DNA from: Austropuccinia psidii
Lineage: Eukaryota > Basidiomycota > Pucciniomycetes > Pucciniales > Sphaerophragmiaceae
Length of the DNA: 64,000 nt
Assembly: GCA_023105745.1 (NCBI GenBank)
Contig: JALGQZ010000003.1
Span: 41,245,185-41,309,184, forward strand
Direction: 5' to 3'
Shown here: positions 45,269 through 56,297 of the stretch, piece by piece
Position numbering within the stretch: position 1 is the stretch's first letter
Layout: each line of letters begins with the position of its first letter
Translations under genes and position numbers: made by a program
Notes under the pieces: model-generated
What the model saw: the letters and a program-made list of their open reading frames with translations, nothing else
Databases searched by the model: none
Told to the model about the DNA's origin: nothing

Positions 45269-47195
45269 TGTGAGCCTTGAGGTATATTTTACATACCCAA
45301 ATAGGCCACAATTATCTTAAAAAACAGAAATTTTGAATTATGCATAACTCATAAGTCATGCATATATCCAAAATTCATCATTTTCAATTTCAGGAAAGAT
45401 GAATAACTTTTTATTGAGTAAGTAAATCCATGGATTTAAGACCAGATTTGAATTCTACACAAAAATTCACCTAGGGTAGCCCCATAGAGTGAATAAGCTC
45501 AATTTAAGTATTTGAGGTGGTAAAATGGAAAATACTTCAATACCACATCATTAATACCACATAAAAGATCCGTGAAAATTTTTGTTTTTCTTGATTTTAA
45601 GCCAAAATAATGGGAAAGTGAGAAATCCCATGTTACATATACACTAAGAATAGTGTTATGCATGTTTTGAGCACTTAATATCATGGTATTCTTACATGGA
45701 CTTTTGGTACACCCATAGTGGATATCTCACTTGAAGCTTAAATTTCTATTTTTACGTGAAAAATAAGCAAGGGGGACAAAAGACATCAAAGAGAGCCAGG
45801 GTACCCAACTTCTGAGGCCTCAGAGGCGTGGATAGCTCCAGAGCATGGATCCATGGCTCATCTTGGCCCAATTGGTAAACTAAAACTCTTTGGGAACTTG
45901 GTTACCAAGTTACACCTACTGTAATCATAAGAAAATAGCAAATAACCTGCTATTTTGACGTGCCAAGGAGGTAATGAGCTACTTAGACTCCTGTAACCAC
46001 GTCAATTCTTGATGACTTTCCATGACTAGACCCTAAAAGAGTAATTAAAACCCTTTTGGGACCCACATTCATTGATTTACCTCATAGCAACCAGCAAAAT
46101 ACTGCTATTTGCAATTCTACGTAGAAATGAGGTAAAAACTTCAAAAATTCATTAAAAATTCAATTCTTAATGAATCTTTCTGAAACTTTCAGGACCAATA
46201 AAGAACTGTATTATCTATGGTACAACCAAAAAGAATTACAGTTTTACTAGTAAAATTAAAAGTTTTACGTATAGTCCATTTTTGACCATTCTACGTGAAA
46301 CACTGAATCTTCAGAAATTCACAGTAATTAAAACCTGTGATGAAATTGGCAATAACATTAATAACTTTGAGAAATGAATGATTATTTTGGAATAAAAGAA
46401 GATTTACAGATGTTACTCCTTTTATTCTTAACCATATTGGGGTTGGTAGTCATGTAAAAGCATCAATTAAGTAATTATGATAATCTTACGTGACAACAGA
46501 TGATGCAATCATTAATCCAAAAAGGTTTATTGTTTTCTCACTCACTGGTTTTTCAGTTTGCTCCATGGCACGCCTCTGTGAGCTTTTGTTGACTTAAAAG
46601 AAGCCTCTTCTTGCTGTTTTTTCCGTATCATCATCTTATCAATTTATTAAATCATTATTACCAACAAGTAAGTATTAGTTACAAGCTATTCTTAAATGTT
46701 TTAAATCTTTCAGAATCAACCAGAAATACGTGAAATCATAGAATCCAACTATATATTGTTGTAATACTGTTATAAATCCTTTTGATCCCTTAAATCCACA
46801 ATTCCACGTCAAATTTCTCTACTTTCATCTATCAATAAGTTCTTTGGAGTATTAGTGAGTCATTTATCTTTAATTCTTAAAGTTTTTCTCTAGTAATAGT
46901 TTTCTTCAAGAATTATCTTTATAATTATTCTTGTAAAAGATAATTATATATTAAAATAATTTTATTATTTTAATAAAAGAAGTTTTTATTATTAAATTCT
47001 TCTTGTAATTGATTCTTGTAGACAATTACTGCTCACAGTTATAATCATTAGTAGTGTATAACACGTGAAAGAAATAATTTTATAATTAATCAATTGTGGT
47101 TATAATAATTTTTTTATTATTATATTTCATAAGAACAGACATAGTACTGTTGATTAATAGTAATATTATCATCAGTTTCATAGTCACATCTTACA
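45269..47195 (+). mobile_element. Solo LTR of family C with CAAGG duplication
   Basis: 1927 bp from TGTGAGCCTTGAGG to CACATCTTACA, full length compared with 17032-18954. The 5-mer CAAGG flanks it on both sides (45264-45268 and 47196-47200). A solo LTR arises by recombination between the two LTRs of a full element. It differs from the 17032 copy at more sites than the two LTRs of that element differ from each other, so it is older. Confidence 0.92.
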
Positions 47196-47200
47196 CAAGG

Positions 47201-47357
47201 GGTCAAGAATGAAGGATGAATGAAAGAAAATCGATAATTGACAATAAATCATAAGCTTCATAAGCATTAAAGGGTCATAATTTTGATGAAATGAGTGAAT
47301 TAAATTCTAAAGAAAAAATGAACAGAATGAAAGGAAAGTATGACTTAGTTGATATGA
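47201..47357 (-). mobile_element. Family A leader fragment between two LTRs
   Basis: Closely matches 59220-59372 (GATAATTGACAATAAATCAT, AAAGGGTCATAATTT, AAAAAATGAACAGAATGAAA). In an ordinary element the leader lies only inside the 5' LTR, so its presence left of the second LTR shows the remains of another interior. Confidence 0.8.
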
Positions 47358-48905
47358 TGTCACAGCAGCTCTAGTGGAACACAAGAGTGGCATGGCACTC
47401 AGGAATCAAGAGCTCACTTGGAGGGCTTCAAAAGATAAAATAAATAACAAGGAATATATTTCTTTGAGGAAGAATAAGAATAAGGACAAATGTGCCAAAA
47501 ATAAAAGAAGAAGGAAGCCAATGGTACAAGATAATAAAGGAAAGCCAACAAAATGAATTCTCAATTCACTGTTTCAACCTGCCAGAAAGATCAATGGAAT
47601 TAGTAAAGGATATAACCACCAAAATCGACTTACAGGAAAAGAAGAAAAGTTGGAAATGACTAACTTAAGATTATCAGTATTTACTTTAATAAATGAAAAT
47701 AAAATGGGGATAAACATAAATAAAATATATTAATTAACTGGGGAAAAAGTCCCCAGGGAAGAAAAGATGGCCAGTAGATGTGAAAATTTGAAGACTGCTA
47801 CTGGAGGGTTGATCACAGGGCTGTATTGACTGATTTGGGTAAATACAGATCTGGCCATCCTGAGAATTGAGCTGTGTGACTATCCCACAGTGGAATATTA
47901 ATTTGCCCAAAAGGGCCAAGGACATCCAGCTTTCTTGAATACAGCCTGTATGGACCAATTGAGTTGTCCAAAGAATACCAAAGTACTTGATGCCTTATAA
48001 GCTTATTGAATGAGTGATAACCTCTTGAGATTCCCCTTGGAAAAATCCTGAAAAGAAAACACAATCCAACTCCTGCAGGGCCAGGTGGTTGGGACCCTTG
48101 AATGGTCTTCTGCTAGTGGCCAGCAATTGCAAGACTGAATGACTGAAAAGACTTCCTTCAAAATGGGTGATGTATTTGAGGACTTTAATTGAAAAGGAAT
48201 AATTTGGTCCTGAAAACATCACCATTATATTGCAGAGGCAAAATTGGTGCATAATGGTATATTATACCATATACGCGGCATGCCCAAATCATTTGGTACA
48301 GAGTACATTGGTGAAGGAGAGTTCTTTCCCTGAATTGAGGGGAAATCTTTCTGTACCTGATTTGGTGGCCTCTGGTGGTTACCAGAGGCCAGGAGCTGAA
48401 AGGGGCCAAAATTGTCTCAGGTGGGCCCACTTGTGGTTTGGGACCCACCTGGCCTTGGGGGATGGTAGATGATCCCCTTGTTCCCTTTTGGCCTCATTGG
48501 ATTTAGCCCAAAAGGGGCCTAATGGTCCCAAGGACTGTGGGCTGTGGATTATGGCCCAAGGGCCATAGAGGCTGCAGGGGGCCTAAATGGCCCAAATAGG
48601 CCATTTCGGCCTTAAACCCCATAATCAAGGGGTTGATTAAAAGGTCCTGGTGATGCCTAGAGGGGCCAGATGGACCCCCAGGCCCAAAACAGAGGTATTG
48701 GCCCAGGGGTCAGTGAGGTGGAGAATTGGCCAAAAGGGCCAATGGTTTCAGGATATGGATGCGGCTGGGGCCATAAGTGGCCAGTGAAAGTGGATATGGC
48801 CCAAAGGCCATAAAACACCAAAATGGTCCAATTTCCCATAAAATGGAGTCAGGCTATATTTTCCATAAATACCCATTGAGGGGTTGATTACATGTGGTTG
48901 TGACA
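47358..48905 (-). mobile_element. Intact family A LTR (3' LTR of the coding copy)
   Basis: 1548 bp, TGTCACAG … GGTTGTGACA on the plus strand. It is the best reference for the family ends. The interior on its right begins GTACCCACCACCTTC, whose reverse complement GAAGGTGGTGGGTAC is purine-rich and suits the polypurine tract. The right half is crowded with GGCCA and TGGCC motifs. Confidence 0.88.
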
Positions 48906-49739
48906 GTACCCACCACCTTCAATGGTGAGCACCTGAGCACCAAACCAAGGTCAAAGCCTTTTGACGATGTTGAGAAGGATTGGACTTAGGGATTCCAGAG
49001 GTATTGAATCATGAAATAAAGCTTTATGACTGGTTCAAGCTTGGCATATGATGTGAGGATGATTTGGTCTTCTTCTGACATTTGGCTTTGGAAGTTTTTA
49101 AGAATTGAGTTCGAGTTAGAATTACAACAAGCGAAAGTTTGAAAAAATATAAAGAAAAATAAAAATAAAATAAGAAAAGGAAATAAAAAGAAATGGGATC
49201 TTTAGGGGAATTCAAATCTTGATCACTGAAGTGGACAGCTGATTTGAATGGGCCAAGAACCTGGAAAAAAAGATTTGATTCCAGATGCTCACAGAGTGGC
49301 CAAGGTGATATTTTGAAAGATTGTAGACCCCTCAGGGAAGTACACACCAGGAGAGGACCTTACTTTTAGTAGTTACCACTCCCACCAGTGCCATAAAGAT
49401 TAAAACCTTTCAGAAGGAATGAATTTTAACTGAGAAAACTTGGAAAGTGATAAGAATAGTGAATGGTTCATTTGACCAAGTGAAAATGGCCATAAGGAAT
49501 GAAATTGGTGTTGCAAGCTTGGGCAGAGTCCTGTGTGTCCCAAAATTTGACAACTGCTCACGCAGTGGCCAAGGTGATTCTTACAACAAGAAGGGGTAGA
49601 ATACCTTTAAAGGTGCATACCAGGAGTGGGACTTACTTTTGGTAATTCCTCTCCCCACCAAGAACCATAAAAAATCAAGCTCTTGAATAATTGGGTTCTG
49701 ACTTGTAAGGAAATAAAGAATGAAAATCCTGGATAGGTT
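48906..49739 (-). other. 3' untranslated interior of gypsy A with two diverged 269-bp repeats
   Basis: Two similar units start at about 49290 (CACAGAGTGGCCAAGGTGAT) and 49559 (CACGCAGTGGCCAAGGTGAT). Each contains ACACCAGGAG/ATACCAGGAG, CTTACTTTT and a 'CCACCA….CCATAAA' block. No gene is seen. Confidence 0.65.
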
Positions 49740-52700
49740 CAGGGAAATTCTTGAGGTTTTTGGTTGGTTCCCAAGTGGATCTTTCTGGGTCTTGACTGAA
49801 ACCTTTCCATTCCACCAAGTACCATAATTTTCCTCTCTTTATTTTGGAATCCAGAATCTGAGAGACTTCCCATTCTTCTTCTGTTAATTTGGGATTGTTG
49901 ATGTCTTGACTGGTTCAAGGAGTGAAATGTGGAAAACTGGGTGGATAGATTTCCATTTGGATGGAAGCTTGAGGTTGTAAGCATGAGTACTGACTTTCTT
50001 CAAGATTGGAAAAGGAGCCAACCATCTTGCCGACAGTCTCTTGGTGGTTCTAGTTGATTTGATGTTCTTAGAAGAAAGCCATAACATGTCACCAGGACTG
50101 AAAACAGGTGGACTTTCTCTACTTTTATCTGCATACCTCTTAAACCTGTTTATGGCAACTTCAAGTTCTCTCTTGAGATATTGCTGTACTGATTGGATTT
50201 TTGTTGATAAATTACCAGCAGGAGTATCTTGAGTGATGTGAAATGAGCAAAATTGTGGATCTCTTCCATAAACAGCAAAAAACAGTTATTGTTTTGTTGA
50301 AGAGTGATCAGAATTATGGTAGGCAAAGTCAGACAGAGGGAGCCAGCTGTCCTAATCATCTTGATGATAACTGACATAAATACAAAGGTACTGTTCTTGA
50401 ATCTAATTTACCCTCTCTGTGTGTCCATCAGTTTTTGGATGGTAAGCAGTTGACAGATCTCTTGAAATTTTAAGCTTCTGAAAAAGATTGGTGCAAAAGG
50501 AAGAAACAAAAGGTGAACCTCTATCACTAACAAATTTGGAAGGAAGGCCATGCTTTGAAATTATATTCTTGATTAATAAATGGCCCAAATCAAGTGAAGT
50601 AACTGAAGACATTTTTGGAATAAAAACTTCCATTTTGGAGAATCTGTCCACTCTGACAAAAATTTAGTCAGAAGAATCGGACCATTGAATTTGAGTGATA
50701 AAGTCCATTGAAAGAAAAATCCAAGGACCAATTGGAATAGCAAGAGGTTTGAGGAGTCCAAACTTCTTGTGGTGGATATTCTTGTTTCTTGACACTGTTG
50801 ACAAGATGAGACATAATCATTTATAAATTGACCCATGCCAGACCAGTGGAAATACCTATTGGAAATCTTGAGAGTCTTGTGTTGGCCAGGGTGTCCAGCT
50901 AGAGGAGAATCATGATTCTTTTGAAGAATGCTGAGTTTAACTGTGGGCTCATTTTGGACCACCTCTCAATCTTGGAATAAAAGAAGTGTGGAAGAGGAAT
51001 CAAGAGAATAATCTTGAACAGATTTACCTTTACCCAAATATTGAAAAAAAATTTTATATTGAGAGGTTTTCCATAATGCCTTCTGAATTGAATCAGTTAA
51101 ATTTGAAAATGAATCAACCTTGACTGCAAAAAACCTTGAGGGTTGAACTTCATCTTTCTTAATGAGTTGTCAAAAACTCATTTGCTTCTTTCTCATGAAA
51201 TCCTCCCCACCCTCTGTATAAACATTGTCCTGGGATGATAAGGCATCCGGAAGATTATCTAGGCAGCCAGGGCAGTAATTGAGAGAGAAATAAAATTCAG
51301 AAAGAAATTCAGCCCTGCGGGCTTGACTGAAAGTAAGACATTTTGAGGGTATGAAGTATTGAAAGGATGAGTGATTGGTGAGAACTTCAAAAGGGTAAAA
51401 GAGTGAAAGAACAAAAGCCCTCCAGTGCTTGAGAGCCCAGACTATGCCAAGGAGTTCCTTGTCATGAATATCACAGTTAAGCTCTGCTGGGATAGGCTTG
51501 TGGCTATCGATTGCAATGGGATGTTTTCCTGAGTCAGAAGCCTGACTCAGTACCGCACCCAAGGCATAATTGGATGAATTGGTCTCTACAATGGTGGGTA
51601 GAGAAGGATTGAAGCTGTGCTGAAGGCCTCTTTTAGTTGATGAAACTGGATAAGAACTTCCTCATTTAGGGGAAAACAGGAATATTTCTTGATGAAACTG
51701 GTGAGTGAACTAATCTTCTTTGAATAATTCTTCATGAAACGTCCATAAGAATTGGCAAAGCCAAGGAATGACTGAAGAGCCTTGAGGTTTCTGGGAGAAA
51801 TCCAATTGAGAATTTGCTGGACTTTTTCTTGGTCCATGTTGAGGCCCTCAGAAGAAACAATATAACCTAAATACTCTACACTGGAAACATGAAGTAGGCA
51901 CTTGGAGGCCTAATAAAAGAGGTTATTGGCTCTGAGTCTGGAACAAACAGTGGACACATGAGTGACATGTTATTCCTCATATTTGGCAAATACCATAATT
52001 TCATCCAAATAAACCACAAAATAAATACCAAGAAGATCATAGAAGATATCATTGACAAGATTTTGAAAAGAGTCAGGAGCATTGGTGAGCCAAAATGGCA
52101 TAACCAAAAACTCATGACTGCCATATTTAGTTTTAAAAGCTTTCAAATGTTCATTACCCTCCTTGATTATGAGCAGGTTATATGCACCACACAGATGAAT
52201 CTTGAGGAGATAGAAGAACCATTCAAAACAGTGAGAAGCTGATTCATAGGAGGAACAGGATACCTGTTCTTCCTAGTAACAGCATGGAGTTTGTGGTAAC
52301 CAACACACAAACAGAGGCCACCATACTTCTTTCTGACAAAGACAACTTGTTCTCCTGTTGAAGAGGAGCTTGGCCAGCTAAAACCTTTCTCTACATTCTC
52401 TGAAATGTAGGCCCTGAGTGTATCTTACTCTTGGTTTCATAAAGAGTAGATCCGTCCAACTGGAGGTAGAGAGTCCTCCAGCTCAATATGATGATCACAG
52501 GCCCAGTGAGGAGGAAGTTACTCTGCTTTCACCTTGGAGAATACACCCAAATACTGGTGATAAGCAGAGGGAAAAACAATCATCAAAATTTCTACTTCTT
52601 CTGGCTCTTCCTCTTCATCCCTCAACTCCTCCAAGGAGTCATGATAAGATGCAGGGGGAAGGTCCATATTCCCAAAGAAGACATCGAGTCAAGATAAAGA

Positions 52701-53285
52701 GTTATCTTATCCAACTTCTTGAATCTCTTTGAAGACTTCATTTCTAGAGGACAGTAATGACGTATTGTAATTGAGAGAAGGAATATGGAAAGAAGATGGA
52801 AATGATGGTGCTATAGAATCACCAACCAGAGCTGCACATGATTTGGAAAAAGGAAGATAATTACTGAAAGAATTTGAAGTATCATGATAGTCCTTATGAA
52901 GAGCATTAAAGGTGATCAGCACATGCCTTAAATCAATGGCTGGATTAAAATTAATAAGAAATTCAAAGCCCAATATGAGGTCTTCTCCCTTGGGAGTATC
53001 AATGACTAAAACGTTACATTCAAAGCTTGGGAATGAAGGAAGCTCAACCATATATTTGGTATTGTGAGTTACAAATAAGGAAGGGGACTCTGCGGAGTCC
53101 AGAATTATAAGAGGAATATTATCTGGGAGTTCTGACATAGTCAAAGAATAATTTTTAACAAACTGCTTTGCATTAAATGAGTTTGTAGTACCAGAATCAA
53201 TGAGAATACTGTAAAAAACATCAGAAAGAGAAGAAAAAACAAAGAATTTGAGAGAATTTTTGACACCACTATTCAGAATGCACAA
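49740..53285 (-). pseudogene. Gypsy family A pol: protease, RT, RNase H, integrase and chromodomain, decayed
   Basis: In minus sense: an aspartic protease with ILIDSGTTNSFNAKQFV and LGFEFLINFNPAIDL (53285-52707). RT fragments follow with PPMNQLLTVFNGSSIFS, FGSPMLLTLF, the damaged MIFLVFILWFIWM region where the YxDD box should be (about 52000), and NLKALQSFLGFANSYGRFMK (about 51790). RNase H has SGKHPIAIDSHKPIPAELNC and IHDKELLGIVWALKHWRAF (about 51500). The integrase zinc domain is SPLAGHPGQHKTLK … CQQCQETR (about 50900). The core is FVSDRGSPFVSSF (about 50540) and STAYHPKTDGHTERVN (about 50440). Then come AYNLKLPSKWKSIHPVFHIS (about 49980) and an eroded chromodomain (about 49870-49760). Stops and frameshifts separate the pieces. 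The layout is that of Tf1/Tf2-like chromoviruses. Plus-strand frames here are shadows. Confidence 0.88.
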
Positions 53286-53289
53286 TTGT

Positions 53290-53649
53290 GCTCTGAATGG
53301 AAAACAGTGATGACTGTTTAACTCAACACAATCTTCACTCAGGCTTTTCCCTGTCTGGAAAGTTTGCCTTCTGGTTGGGTAAGCTTGTTTTGAGGCCCTT
53401 TGAAACAGGCCTCAAGTAAACTCCCCTTGATTCTTCTTTTTTTTAATAATTTATAGACTTGAAATATTTATTCAACAAAGAAGAATGGGGCTTGTCCCTC
53501 TTCTGAAAATTCTTCTTCTTCTTTTGACTTGAGCATGAAGAGTTTTGAGGATGAGACAAATTTAACTTTGAGGCTTCAGTCTTTTTCTCTTGATGATGAC
53601 TGTTCTGTTTTTTCCTCTCTTGGTACCTTGTATCAAGATCCAGGGTAAT
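53290..53649 (-). pseudogene. Gypsy family A gag, C-terminal part
   Basis: The minus strand reads ITLDLDTRYQERKKQNSHHQ, then a basic Lys/Ser-rich stretch (SQKKKKNFQKRDKPHSSLLN) and, after frameshifts, remains of the zinc-knuckle region (EACFKGPQNKLTQPEGK). It joins to 55817-56297 once the LTR B insertion is removed. This is the nucleocapsid end of Gag, upstream of the protease. Confidence 0.75.
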
Positions 53650-55816
53650 TCTCTTTTAAGTGCAGAGGGCCTGGAACTCAGTAAACTGCGACTCACTTAT
53701 GGAGGGCTCAATGATATGGTAAGAAATAAATACACTTAAGAGTTTTAAGAGATGAATTACTAAATAAAAGAATATAAGAAAAGCAGCAACAAAGAATAAG
53801 AGCAAGAAATAAAACAGCCAAACACAAACAAGTCCAAGTCCACTGTTTCAACCTGTTGGAATAGAAATAGAAGGGTAAATAAGGATATGGCCACCCAGCT
53901 CATACTGTACAGGCAAAGAAAGAAAATGTTAGCATGAAACTATGACAAAGATGTAAGTAGGCTAATTACAACTTTGACTATGTTTGTTACATGGTAAAAA
54001 TGATTTTAAAAAGATTTATAAAGTTTCAAGATTGTTTTAAAATGAATTTAAAGGGCTTTACTATACTGGGTATAGTGGTGGTGAGCGCTATTGAAAGCCC
54101 TGGGTGCAGCTTTATCTGTTGGGTTACAATAATAAGAGAATACAATAATTAAAGATTATAATTATACCTGATTATTTAACCAAGAGTAAAACTGTTTTTG
54201 ACAGTTTACTAAGTAGGTTATTTAAGAGCAAGATGAGGAGACAGTTCTGGCTGTGAAAAAGCCTCCTTTTATCGTGAAATGGGGTGGAAAGGGTACTAGA
54301 CCTTTCCACGTAGAGGAAATGAAGTTTTTTCACTCTCTCGGACTGGCTTGTGGTTTGCAAACAGCCTGTATAGCCTGTATTGGGCCCAGATGTGGTTTTG
54401 AAACCACATCTGGGCAGTTTTCACCAATACAGGGGGAAAATATTCATTTGGGGACCTCACAGCCTGATTCTGATGTGTATGACGCGTACAATGCTGTACA
54501 GAAACTGTATGGGACCCCAGTTTTGACTGACTTATGAGGTATTGAAGTATTAACATGATTCTTTGTCTGTTTAACACCTCATAATCAGAGTACAACTGTA
54601 TCCTGTCATAATACAGCTGTATTGGTCATCTTGTGAAATTATAGCTTTCAAATGACCATAACTCTGTCAGTTTTTGAGGTATCATGCTCAAGGTTGGTTC
54701 ATTGAATAGCCCTGTATGAGCTCTACACAATGATACCCAATTTGTTATGGTTATCATTAGATATGACAAAGTTATCCCATGTTCAAGGTTTTTTGTACAT
54801 AGGCGTGGTTTGGGCAAAAAGCTGTATTGGGCTTGTTTGCCTCATAACTTCTGTTATAGTTAAGATATGAAGAAGTGGATGGCACCATCAGATAGCCCTT
54901 ATTGTGCCCTTTCCAAAAAGACCCCACTTCAAGTATCCCACACTAAAACTGTAGAAGTTAGATGAGAGGTGAATGTTTTGTTCACCCTTATTTGGCCTGA
55001 AATTAACCATAACTCCAGTAATATTGGTGCTAGCGCAGTTTGGCTGGTACCATTGGATAGCCCTGGCTTAGAGCTTCATTTTGAGTACCCATTTGATGGG
55101 TTTGAGCCTCTCCTTCTAGATTTTAGATGAGAGTTGAAAATTAAGGTTTATGCTCAGCAATAACTTTGTTATTTCTTGTCCTATGGTGATGGGACTTATA
55201 TTTTCAGAAAGAGGTGATTTTCCTCTTTTGTTTGATACCTTTTGAGCTGATCTGGCTCAGCTCCATGTTTTGGTGGTATCTTGGCTATACCATTGGTTTA
55301 TTGTATTTTGGCTGTCATGCTTGTGCTCTGCTTTTGAGTCACAGGCTGACAGAAAAAGGCAAAGACTAACTTAAAATTAAATAATTATAATACCCAAAAA
55401 ATAAGGATAAGAATAATCATAAAATATCAAATAAACTCAATTGATTAACTGGGGAAAAGTCCCCAGGGGGAGAAAGAGGGGCTGGTATATGTGAGAACCA
55501 CCAGCCATGATCCAGAAAGATAATTTTCATGGGAATAAATGATGATTTAATTGAGTCTTGCCAAAAAAGGTCCTGTACAGCTGTATAGGGCCTGTACAAG
55601 AGATGTGGTGGTATTGAGTGATCATACAGTTTGGTGATGGTGTATCCAAACTGTATTGGGTAATTCCAGAATATATTGATGATCCAACCTTTATGCATGT
55701 TTCAGCAAGGAGGATTTCTGAAACTGAATGCTGATACACACAGTGAATTTGCTGGTTTGAGGTGTTTGAGTGGGTGTAAGTATGAATTCCCTTATGCCTG
55801 ATGAGTGGTTGTTAAA
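53650..55816 (-). mobile_element. LTR of subfamily B inserted in gag, itself split by LTR D
   Basis: Flanked by GTAAT on both sides (53645-53649 and 55817-55821). The left end TCTCTTTTAAG lacks about 11 terminal bases and the right end is GGTTGTTAAA. The two halves (53650-53926 and 55352-55816) align with 8109-8867. Removing it restores the Gag frame LQALMVITLDLDTRYQE. Confidence 0.85.
53927..55351. mobile_element. LTR of family D inserted in LTR B
   Basis: 1425 bp, TGTTAGCATGAAAC … CACAGGCTGACA, with TGTTAGC/GCTGACA-type ends and the perfect 5-bp duplication GAAAA (53922-53926 and 55352-55356). It is the reference copy for the fragments at 5930-6243 and 35028-35226. It contains several AGCCCTG-type repeats (near 54090, 54705, 54893, 55060). 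No gene is seen. Confidence 0.9.
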
Positions 55817-55821
55817 GTAAT

Positions 55822-56297
55822 AACCATTAAGGCTTGAAGAGAGTCAATTCTTGAAGGATCAAAGGCCAACTGATACAAAATCCTTGATGGAAATCCTTTC
55901 CTGAAATTGTGGATGAGAGCCCTTTCACCCTCATCTCCAATTCTCAAAACCAAACTTCTTAAATTGGGGATGTATTAAGAAACATGTCCACTTTATTTCA
56001 TGCTTAAGGCATCCAACTCTGATTCAGCTTTTCTAAGTCCATTTGGGTCCCCAAATAAAGTAAAAAAGTTGATATTCAAATAATTGGCAAGAATTGATAA
56101 GATAGCTTGGGTCTTGATTGGTGAGATTGAAAAGATAAGTCTGAATCCATTTTGCAGCCCCGCCAATGAGAAATGAAATGGCATGAAGGATCTTCTCTCT
56201 GTCGTGAGGGAAGTTTTCCAGATCATTTTTAAAGATTAATTGACAAGACTGAATAAAGCTTTTAACTTTGAAGGGATGAGTCCAATCAAAGCATTCT
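55822..56297 (-). pseudogene. Gypsy family A gag, capsid part
   Basis: The minus strand reads CFDWTHPFKVKSFIQSCQLI, FKNDLENFPHDREK, then LTNQ…YL and FFTLFGDPNGLRKAESELDA, a capsid signature shared by Tf-like gypsy Gags. This is followed by an eroded FRKGFPSRILYQLAF-like block and PSRIDSLQALM. Frameshifts are present near 56100 and 55980. It lies between the LTR E and LTR B insertions. Confidence 0.78.

Noticed and set aside
51958..52242. Plus-strand frames at 51958-52242 and 52418-52732
   Set aside because: They are shadows of the minus-strand gypsy pol gene.
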